NCBI GenBank assembly: GCA_905205975.1
Contig: CAJLFQ010000002.1
Span: forward strand, 1-64,000
From: an uncultured Eubacteriales bacterium
GTDB lineage: Bacteria > Bacillota > Clostridia > Oscillospirales > QAMX01
Direction: 5' to 3'
Length of the DNA stretch: 64,000 nucleotides
Shown here one piece after another: positions 23,769-30,188 of the stretch. The notes under the pieces are model-generated. The model ran no database searches, had not been told where the DNA came from, and saw nothing but the letters and a program-made list of their open reading frames with translations. The stretch's first letter is position 1; each line of letters begins with the position of its first letter. A program made the position numbers and the translations under genes.

Positions 23769-24077
23769 ATGACAGATTTTCTTGAGGCCATGACCATCTT
23801 CTGCTTTGGTCTTTCGTGGCCGATCTCCATCCGCAAATCGCTCGTCTCCCGCACGGCAAAGGGCAAGAGCCTGTTCTTTGAAATCTTCCTCCTGATCGGC
23901 TACGCCTGCGGCATCGCCCGCAAGGTGATCCAGACGGTAGAGGGCAGCAGCGGCTTCCTCTTCTATCTGAGCTTCTTCTTCTATGTGCTGAACTTCATCG
24001 AGATCTCCATCGACGTCATGCTGTACTTCCGGAACAAAAAGCTGGACGAAGCGGCGGAAGCGGCACAGCTGGCATAA
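23769..24077 (+). CDS. Small PQ-loop/SemiSWEET-like membrane protein
   Basis: The 102-residue protein has three hydrophobic segments (about residues 5-18, 36-52 and 62-84). The first is followed by WPISIRKSLVSRTAKGKSLFF, which resembles the PQ-loop motif of SemiSWEET/MtN3-type half transporters, with a conserved Pro but no following Gln. It starts 21 bases after the fumarate reductase flavoprotein and so probably belongs to the operon. SemiSWEETs are sugar carriers; whether this one moves a sugar, a dicarboxylate or nothing is unknown. Charged Glu/Ala-rich tail. Confidence 0.6.
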   Translation: MTDFLEAMTIFCFGLSWPISIRKSLVSRTAKGKSLFFEIFLLIGYACGIARKVIQTVEGSSGFLFYLSFFFYVLNFIEISIDVMLYFRNKKLDEAAEAAQLA

Positions 24078-24125
24078 CCTGCAGTTTTTCCACAGTCCGG
24101 CGATCATCAATCAAAGGCGGTACCT

Positions 24126-24755
24126 ATGAAACAGGCAGAAGTATCCCGGGCGACCATCGGCCGGATCCCGACATATCTGAAATACCTGAAGAGCATCCGG
24201 CACACGGAGACCATTTCGGCAACGGCCCTCGCGCATGCGCTTGGGCTGGGCGAGGTGCAGGTGCGGAAGGATCTGAGCGCCGTCTCCGGCGCGGGGCGCC
24301 CGCGGGTCGGATACCATACGCGTCAGCTGATCCGTGCGTTTGAATCCTTCCTGAGCGGAGACGACAGCCTTGTCGTCATCGCCGGCGCGGGGAAGCTCGG
24401 CCGGGCGCTGCTCGATTACGGCGGGTTTGACGAATACGGTCTGCACGTTGCAGCGGCGTTCGATATCGCCGTTCAAACGGCGGAACAAAGCAACACCGGC
24501 AAGCCGGTTTTCCCCATGCGGGAGCTGGCGGATTTCTGCCGGACGCACGCGGTCCGCATCGGCGTCATCGCCGTCCCGGCGGAAGCGGCGCAGTCGGTCT
24601 GCGACCAGTTTCTGACCTGCGGGATTCAGGCGATCTGGTGCTTTGCACCGTGTATGCTGCATGTGCCGGAAGGGTTCCCGGTGCAGTATGAAAACATGGC
24701 GCTGTCGCTGGCGCATCTGAACAAAAAAATCCAGTGCGCAGAGACGCCCAAATAG
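24126..24755 (+). CDS. rex: Redox-sensing transcriptional repressor Rex
   Basis: Rex senses the NADH/NAD+ ratio and represses fermentation and electron-transport genes when NADH is low. The 209-residue protein has an N-terminal winged helix (RIPTYLKYLKSI, LGLGEVQVRKDLSAVSGAGRPRVGY) and a Rossmann domain (VVIAGAGKLGRALLDY near residue 86), with a C-terminal swapped helix. CAAAGGCGG precedes the ATG. Its site between the Hdr-Frd operon and the hydrogenase suggests it controls one or both, but I could not find a convincing Rex operator (TTGTnAn...TnACAA) in their upstream regions. Confidence 0.95.
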   Translation: MKQAEVSRATIGRIPTYLKYLKSIRHTETISATALAHALGLGEVQVRKDLSAVSGAGRPRVGYHTRQLIRAFESFLSGDDSLVVIAGAGKLGRALLDYGGFDEYGLHVAAAFDIAVQTAEQSNTGKPVFPMRELADFCRTHAVRIGVIAVPAEAAQSVCDQFLTCGIQAIWCFAPCMLHVPEGFPVQYENMALSLAHLNKKIQCAETPK

Positions 24756-24796
24756 AACGCGCAACCTGATTAGAAACCAGAAAGGACATCGATTTT

Positions 24797-25042
24797 ATGA
24801 AAGTAACCGTTTGTATCGGCTCTTCCTGCCATGTCAAAGGTTCGCACAGCGTGGTCAAACAGCTGCAGGAACTGATTCAGGAAAAAGGCCTTGAAGACAA
24901 AATTGAGCTTGCCGGCACGTTCTGCATGGGCAAATGCCAGCTCGGCGTCTGCACAACCGTAGACGGCGAATTCTATTCCGTGACGCCCGAAACGACGAAA
25001 GCGTTTTTTGAAAACGACATCCTGCCGAAGCTTGATGCATAA
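24797..25042 (+). CDS. NuoE-like thioredoxin-fold [2Fe-2S] protein
   Basis: The 81-residue protein is essentially one thioredoxin-like [2Fe-2S] domain: CIGSSCHVKGS near residues 6-16 and FCMGKCQLGVC near 43-53 provide four Cys in the NuoE/HndA spacing. Such domains carry electrons in NADH dehydrogenase and in multi-subunit [FeFe] hydrogenases. Here it is free-standing, 41 bases after rex and 36 before the hydrogenase, so it may be an electron carrier for that enzyme. AGAAAGGAC ribosome site. Confidence 0.85.
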   Translation: MKVTVCIGSSCHVKGSHSVVKQLQELIQEKGLEDKIELAGTFCMGKCQLGVCTTVDGEFYSVTPETTKAFFENDILPKLDA

Positions 25043-25078
25043 GAAACGTTCGCCAATTTCTGTTTTTGGAGGTTTACC

Positions 25079-26503
25079 ATGCGGAAATTCGATACGAAAG
25101 TACAATTACTGAAATACAAAGTCCTGCGGGAAGTCGCCCGTCAGGCATGGCAGGGAACGCTGACCGAAAACCTTCTGGACATTCCGAAGACGATCATCCC
25201 GGGCAACACGCCGACAATGCGCTGCTGCATCTACAAGGAGCGGGCGATCATCGAGGAACGCGTCAAAGTCGCCATGGGCGGAGACAAGTCGAATCCGAAC
25301 GTCATCGAGGTCATCGAAATCGCCTGCGACGAATGCCCGATCGGCGGCTGCGAAGTGACCAACGCCTGCCGCGGCTGTCTGGCGCACCGCTGCGAAGACG
25401 CCTGTCGGTTCGGCGCCATCTCGTTTGACGATCAGCACGTCGCGCACATTGATAAGACCAAGTGCAAAAACTGCGGCGCCTGCTCGAAAGTCTGCCCGTA
25501 TACGGCGATTGTCAGCCGGAAGCGCCCGTGCGAAAATGCGTGCAAGATCAAGGCCATCGAGATGAACGAAAACAAGACGGCCGGCATCGATAACAGCAAA
25601 TGCATCGCCTGCGGCGCCTGCGTCTACCAGTGCCCGTTCGGCGCCATTATGGACAAATCGTTCATTTTGGACGTCATCGACATTCTCAAAAAGAGCGAAA
25701 ACAACACGCAGTATAAAGTGTTTGCCGTGGTTGCGCCGGCGATTTCGAGCCAGTTTACCTATGCGAAGCTTGGTCAGGTCATCACCGGGCTGAAAGAACT
25801 TGGCTTCCACACCGTCGTCGAAGCGGCGCTCGGCGCCGATATGGTCGCCAATGCAGAGTCCAAGGAACTGGCTGAAAAGGGCTTTTTGACCAGTTCCTGC
25901 TGCCCGGCGTTTGTCAGCTACATCGAAAAATCCTTCCCGGAGCTGAAGCCGTTTGTTTCCCACAACCTGTCGCCGATGGCGACGATCGCAAAATACATCA
26001 AGGAGCATGAGGCACCCTGCAAGGTCGTTTTCATCGGCCCCTGCACGGCGAAGAAAGCCGAAGCGCAGCGGGAGGAAGTCAAACCGTATGTCGATGCGGT
26101 CATGACGTTTGAAGAGCTTCAGGCGCTGTTCGACAGCAAGGATATGGATATCACGGCGCTGCCGGAAAACCTGCTGGACAACGCGTCGTATTTCGGCCGG
26201 ATCTTTGCCCGTTCCGGCGGGCTGAGCGATGCCGTGCGCGAAGGCCTGAAGGAAAACGGCATCGAAGATTTCGAGCTGAAGCCGTGCGCCTGCGATGGCA
26301 TTGAAGCGTGCCGCATCGCGCTGCTGAAAAAATCAAAGAATCTCCTGACCGAAAACTTCATCGAGGGGATGGCGTGTACCGGCGGCTGCATCGGCGGCGC
26401 CGGGTGCTTGACCCACGGCGAGAAAAACAAGGCGGACGTCGACCGCTATGGCAAAGAGGCGTTTGAAAAAACCATCTCCGACGCCATTTCTGCGCTGGAA
26501 TAA
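25079..26503 (+). CDS. [FeFe] hydrogenase, group B type
   Basis: This enzyme would reduce protons with electrons from ferredoxin. The 474 residues have N-terminal Cys motifs (CDECPIGGCEVTNACRGC, CKNCGACSKVCP, CIACGACVYQCP) and the three H-cluster loops: TSCCPAF (about 272), GPCTAKK (about 320) and GMACTGGCIGGAGC (about 430). TSCCPAF and GPC fit the less-studied group B rather than the classical group A (MPCxxKK). Ferredoxin reduced by a bifurcating Hdr complex would be a natural donor. It ends in a terminator at 26573-26611; maturation genes HydEFG are not in the window. Confidence 0.92.
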   Translation: MRKFDTKVQLLKYKVLREVARQAWQGTLTENLLDIPKTIIPGNTPTMRCCIYKERAIIEERVKVAMGGDKSNPNVIEVIEIACDECPIGGCEVTNACRGCLAHRCEDACRFGAISFDDQHVAHIDKTKCKNCGACSKVCPYTAIVSRKRPCENACKIKAIEMNENKTAGIDNSKCIACGACVYQCPFGAIMDKSFILDVIDILKKSENNTQYKVFAVVAPAISSQFTYAKLGQVITGLKELGFHTVVEAALGADMVANAESKELAEKGFLTSSCCPAFVSYIEKSFPELKPFVSHNLSPMATIAKYIKEHEAPCKVVFIGPCTAKKAEAQREEVKPYVDAVMTFEELQALFDSKDMDITALPENLLDNASYFGRIFARSGGLSDAVREGLKENGIEDFELKPCACDGIEACRIALLKKSKNLLTENFIEGMACTGGCIGGAGCLTHGEKNKADVDRYGKEAFEKTISDAISALE

Positions 26504-26572
26504 GCGCAGCCGACGCGGCGTACCCGCGAAAAGTGAGACAAATCATAGAAACGCAAATCGTTCAAGCGTCCG

Positions 26573-26611
26573 AAAGGGCCTGCTGTCTGTGCATGACGGT
26601 GGGCCCTTTTG
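26573..26611 (+). terminator. Terminator after the hydrogenase gene
   Basis: AAAGGGCC and GGGCCCTTTT enclose a 20-base loop; T-rich end. It closes the rex-hydrogenase group. Confidence 0.75.
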
Positions 26612-26667
26612 TTTGGCCGTGATTCTGCAGCTGCGGGGATGCTGGGTGGATATCGTTTGTGAGGTGA

Positions 26668-26925
26668 ACCTCGGTGGATACGCAAAGTTCCACCTCATCC
26701 GGTTCTCTGCTTTTCGGGGAAAAGCAGAGAACCACCTTCCCCTCATAGGGGAAGGCTTATTGCCTGCCGGCATGGCCGCTGGCTTTTCATCTGCGGGGTG
26801 TGTTCGCTTCGTTCGTAGGGAAGGCAAAGGGAATGGAACAAGCCTTCCCCTGAGTAGGGGAAGGTGGCGAAAACGATTTTCCGCGAAAATCGCTTTCGCC
26901 GGATGCGGTCGAAGTTTCCCCGCGC
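26668..26925. repeat. MITE-like intergenic repeat, copy D (both arms, complete)
   Basis: The left arm starts CCTCGGTGGATACGCAAAGT (identical at copy H), then CCACCTCATCC, a perfect 15-bp stem with GGG loop (26701-26733) and the small hairpin (26735-26755). The inverted right arm has the small hairpin (26843-26864), a 16-bp stem (26866-26900) with one A-C mismatch, and GGATGCGGTCGAA. The ~85-base interior resembles copy A. The most complete copy in the window. Confidence 0.85.
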
Positions 26926-26981
26926 GCCGCGGTACAGACGAAGCGGCTTTTCGCGCTTTTGCACAAAAAACGACAGAGCTG

Positions 26982-27010
26982 TTGACAGAATCTCTTTTTT
27001 ATGGTATCAT
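26982..27010 (+). promoter_or_regulatory. Promoter of the amino acid ABC genes
   Basis: A perfect TTGACA (26982-26987), 17 bp and TATCAT (27005-27010), about 85 bases before the permease start. Confidence 0.75.
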
Positions 27011-27093
27011 TGTAGCCGGATAAATTGCCCTGGCCGATTTGCCGGGAAATATGCGCCGGAAGAAGATTTCCCGGCGGAAGAGGGTTCAAAAAT

Positions 27094-27858
27094 ATGCACA
27101 TTTTTGGAGAGAGCATCGCGGAAACGCTCCGCTATGCAGAGGGCATTCTGCCCGCGCTGATGAACGGGTTCTGGGTGACGCTGAAGCTGTTCGTTTTGAC
27201 GCTGGCGCTGTCGGTGCCGCTCGGCCTGCCGCTGGCGCTCGGCAGCATCTGCCGCGTTCCGCCGGTCCGCTGGATCTGCAAGGCCTACATCTGGATTTTC
27301 CGCGGGACGCCGCTGATGCTCCAGCTCTTTTTCTTTTACTTTTTTCTGCCCATCGCCTGCAACATCCGGCTGGACAGCTTTCCGACGGCGGTTATCACGT
27401 TCGTTTTGAACTATGCCGCCTATCTCGCGGAGATTTACCGCGGCGGCATCGAGAGCATCGACCGCGGCCAATATGAGGCGGCGCAGTCGCTCGGGCTCAG
27501 CCGCCTGCGCACCATGTTCGGCATCATCCTTCCGCAGACGGTCAAGCGTGTGCTGCCCCCGGTGGCCAACGAAGCCATCACGCTCGTCAAGGATACGGCG
27601 CTGGTCTACGTCATCGGCGTCGGCGAATTGATGAAGGCGTCGCAGGGGGCGGTCAACCGCGACGCCAACGCGATGGCCTACCTGATTGCGGCCGTTCTGT
27701 ATTTGATCTGCGCCTTCCTGCTGACGATGGTGACCCGGCGGATCGAATCGCACTTTTCGCGGTATGAGGCGTCGGCGGAATCAGCCAATGCCAGCCAGCA
27801 GAAACGCCCGGCGCGCCGCTTCTGGAAGCGCCGCGCAGACGGCGAACCCCGGAGGTGA
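27094..27858 (+). CDS. Polar amino acid ABC transporter permease (HisM/GlnP family)
   Basis: The 254-residue membrane protein matches permeases for His, Glu/Gln, Arg or cystine. It has about five hydrophobic segments and the coupling-helix motif [21 protein letters not shown] (EAA loop) that contacts the ATPase, plus [10 protein letters not shown] near residue 70. The ATG at 27094 follows AGAGGG; the frame opens earlier but without a ribosome site. It overlaps the ATPase gene region by the GGAGG/TGA junction. No periplasmic-type binding protein is encoded beside it, which is unusual for this importer class; the permease carries no fused binding domain either. Confidence 0.9.
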   Translation: MHIFGESIAETLRYAEGILPALMNGFWVTLKLFVLTLALSVPLGLPLALGSICRVPPVRWICKAYIWIFRGTPLMLQLFFFYFFLPIACNIRLDSFPTAVITFVLNYAAYLAEIYRGGIESIDRGQYEAAQSLGLSRLRTMFGIILPQTVKRVLPPVANEAITLVKDTALVYVIGVGELMKASQGAVNRDANAMAYLIAAVLYLICAFLLTMVTRRIESHFSRYEASAESANASQQKRPARRFWKRRADGEPRR

Positions 27859-27863
27859 GCACA

Positions 27864-28649
27864 GTGGAAACAAACAAACAGGCGGAATACGTTCTGACCA
27901 TGCAGGGCATCCGCAAACGGTATGCCAACTGCGAGGCGCTGCGCGGCGTCGATCTCTGCGTCAAAAAGGGCGAAACCGTCGCCATCATCGGCCCGTCCGG
28001 GTCAGGGAAATCGACGCTCCTGCGCTGCATCAACTATTTGGAAAAAGTCTCGGCCGGCAAAATCGTCGTCAACGGCGATACGCTGGTCGAAACGAATGAA
28101 TCGGGCCGGGTCTGTTATCCGAAAGACCGGGAAATCCGACGCATCTGCACCGAAACGGGGATGGTTTTCCAGCATTTCAACCTGTTTCCGCACATGACGT
28201 GCGTGCAGAATATCAGCTATGCGCCGATCCGCGTCAAGCATCAGCCAAAAGAAGAGGCGGAGGCGCGCGCCTGCGCCCTGATGGAACTCGTCGGGCTCAA
28301 GGGCAAGGAAAACGTCTACCCGGCGCAGATTTCCGGCGGCCAGAAACAGCGCGTCGCTATTGCGCGCGGGTTGGCGATGAATCCGTCGCTCATGCTGTTC
28401 GACGAGCCGACCAGCGCGCTGGACCCGGAAATCACGGGGGAGGTGCTGGCCGTCATGCGGCGGCTTGCCGAAGCGAAGACGACGATGATCGTCGTCACGC
28501 ATGAGATGGGCTTTGCACGAGAAGTGGCCGACCGCGTGATCTTTATGGATAACGGCCGGATCGAAGAAGAGGGCACGCCGGACGAATTGTTTACGAATCC
28601 GAAGAGCAAACGCCTTCAGGCGTTTTTGAGCGCTACGCTGACGATCTGA
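27864..28649 (+). CDS. Polar amino acid ABC transporter ATP-binding protein
   Basis: The 261-residue ATPase has Walker A (GPSGSGKST, about residues 46-54), the Q loop ([10 protein letters not shown]), signature ISGGQKQR, Walker B ([14 protein letters not shown]) and switch His (VVTHEMG), typical of the GlnQ/HisP group. A GTG start at 27864 is chosen because GGAGG (27851-27855) lies 8 bases ahead; a GTG at 27855 overlaps that site. An insert around residues 80-95 ([16 protein letters not shown]) is longer than usual. Translation is likely coupled to the permease; a terminator follows at 28660-28693. Confidence 0.92.
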   Translation: METNKQAEYVLTMQGIRKRYANCEALRGVDLCVKKGETVAIIGPSGSGKSTLLRCINYLEKVSAGKIVVNGDTLVETNESGRVCYPKDREIRRICTETGMVFQHFNLFPHMTCVQNISYAPIRVKHQPKEEAEARACALMELVGLKGKENVYPAQISGGQKQRVAIARGLAMNPSLMLFDEPTSALDPEITGEVLAVMRRLAEAKTTMIVVTHEMGFAREVADRVIFMDNGRIEEEGTPDELFTNPKSKRLQAFLSATLTI

Positions 28650-28659
28650 ATGCAAATGC

Positions 28660-28693
28660 AAGGGCACCCGCATTTTGAAGCGGATGCCCTTTT
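28660..28693 (+). terminator. Terminator of the ABC operon
   Basis: AAGGGCACCCGC pairs with GCGGATGCCCTT (one mismatch) around ATTTTGAA; T run follows. Confidence 0.8.
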
Positions 28694-28822
28694 GGCGTGC
28701 GGCGGAGCCTGCGGGTTTGCGGCAGGTACATGACAAGAGCCTGCGTCGCGATGAGAAGGAAGAAGGCGTTTTTTCCCCGGCGGATTTGGCGGATTTGCCT
28801 TTTCCCCGGCGGATCCCCGCGC

Positions 28823-28935
28823 TTCCACCTCATCCGGTTCTTTGTTTTTCCCCGAAAAGCAAAGAACCACCTTCCCCTCGTAGGGGAAGGCTTTGATTCG
28901 CCGCAGCGCTTTCCTTCGCTTGCAGTCCACCTGCT
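28823..28935. repeat. MITE-like intergenic repeat, copy E (single arm)
   Basis: TTCCACCTCATCC, a 15-bp stem with CCC loop at 28836-28868 (one mismatch) and the small hairpin at 28870-28890. The following bases (TTTGATTCGCCGCAGCGCTT) are the inverse of interior sequence in copy F. The repeat ends at or within the 3' end of the spoIID-like gene. Confidence 0.75.
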
Positions 28936-29983
28936 ACTTGGTCGTGGGTTCCAGCGTCGTACCGGGGTAATAGTGCGACAGAATGGCGGCGGCGCTGTGG
29001 CCGTCGGCGGCCATGACTTTCGCGCCGTTCTGGCTCATGCCGACGCCGTGACCATACCCTTCTGTTTCAAACCGGATGCGTCCCGCGCCTTGGGTCACGG
29101 TAAACGAGGCGCTGCGCAGACCGCAGAGCGCGCGCAGTTCGCCGCCGGTGACCGTGACGCCGCCGACGCGGATCGTCTGCACCAAACCGCCCGCCGTGCG
29201 GACTGCGTCGGTGAACCAGTCGGATCCGTCGCGCAGCACGGCCGACGGATGGCGGCTGCAAAACATCTGACGGAATTCGGCGCAGTCGAATACGACGGCA
29301 TTCCGCCAGCCGTTCAGCGCGGATTCGCCAGCCGGTGCGTCGACGCTGACGAGATACGGAACTTCGCCGCCCCAGACGTCGGCGCTGCTGTTCGTCGTCC
29401 GCCCGGACATCGCGTGAAACACAGCAAGGATCGGCTCGCCTGCATAGGTGAGAATCTGCCCGGATGTGTCGGCGACGGCATTTCGGATGCGGTCGGCGTA
29501 TGTCTGCCCCTGCTCGCCCCAGCCTGCCGCCAGCGCGTTGAGGTCGGCCAGCGCGCAGCAGTGCGCCGGGTTATCGCAGAGGACAGCCGCTTCATGCGCG
29601 GAAACCGGGTGTGCCGCGCGGTAGCAGATGTATGTCCGCGCGGCGATGGCCTGCGCCTTGAGCGCCTCCGCCGGGTAAAGCGCCGGCATTTCGGCGGCGA
29701 CAATGGCGGCGACGGTCTCGTCCAGCGTCATCTGCGTCTCGACGCCGTCCACCAGCACGGTGATGCGCGAAGTGGTTTCCGGCGCTTGGATGGGCTCTCC
29801 GGTATCCGCCGGTTCATCGGAAGCAGCGGGTGGTGCAACGGTGCTGGCGGAGGCGGCCGGCGTGCTGGGGGATGCAGTTGTTTCCAGTGCGGGCAGCGCG
29901 TCTGCCCGGCTGGAAAAGATGGCCAGCGGCAGCGCAAAGGATGCCGCCAGCAGGCATAAGGTGAAAATCAGGCTTCGTTTCAT
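28934..29983 (-). CDS. spoIID: SpoIID/LytB-domain protein
   Basis: The 349-residue protein has an N-terminal membrane/signal segment (LIFTLCLLAASFALPLAIF), an Ala/Ser/Pro/Thr-rich linker to about residue 70, and a SpoIID domain: MTLDETVAAIVAAEMPALYP, EALKAQAIAARTYI, GQILTYAGEPILAVFHAMSGG-like core, and the C-terminal YGHGVGMSQNGAKVMA. SpoIID is a lytic transglycosylase needed for engulfment during sporulation; some SpoIID-domain proteins act in vegetative cells. No other sporulation gene is near, so either the organism sporulates or this is a relative with another wall role. Its 3' end touches repeat copy E. Confidence 0.9.
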   Translation of the reverse strand: MKRSLIFTLCLLAASFALPLAIFSSRADALPALETTASPSTPAASASTVAPPAASDEPADTGEPIQAPETTSRITVLVDGVETQMTLDETVAAIVAAEMPALYPAEALKAQAIAARTYICYRAAHPVSAHEAAVLCDNPAHCCALADLNALAAGWGEQGQTYADRIRNAVADTSGQILTYAGEPILAVFHAMSGRTTNSSADVWGGEVPYLVSVDAPAGESALNGWRNAVVFDCAEFRQMFCSRHPSAVLRDGSDWFTDAVRTAGGLVQTIRVGGVTVTGGELRALCGLRSASFTVTQGAGRIRFETEGYGHGVGMSQNGAKVMAADGHSAAAILSHYYPGTTLEPTTK

Positions 29984-30083
29984 GTTTGTCTCCTCTTTTC
30001 GTATCGATGCCGCCGCAGGGCGGTCATTTCTTTATATGCGCCGATGCGGAAAAACAGACCGCCCCGTGACCATATGAAAAGAA

Positions 30084-30121
30084 AAACGCCCGCTGCACAG
30101 AAGCCTGTGCAGCGGGCGTTT
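30084..30121 (-). terminator. Terminator of the VWA/ceramidase-like gene
   Basis: A perfect 17-bp stem, AAACGCCCGCTGCACAG and complement, around AAGC. The minus strand continues with TTTTTCTTTT. Confidence 0.9.
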
Positions 30122-30188
30122 CGCGCCTGCGCGGTGATTTGGAGAAATGCAAAAGTGAATGCAGAGATGGATGCGGCGAAGCGGCGCG

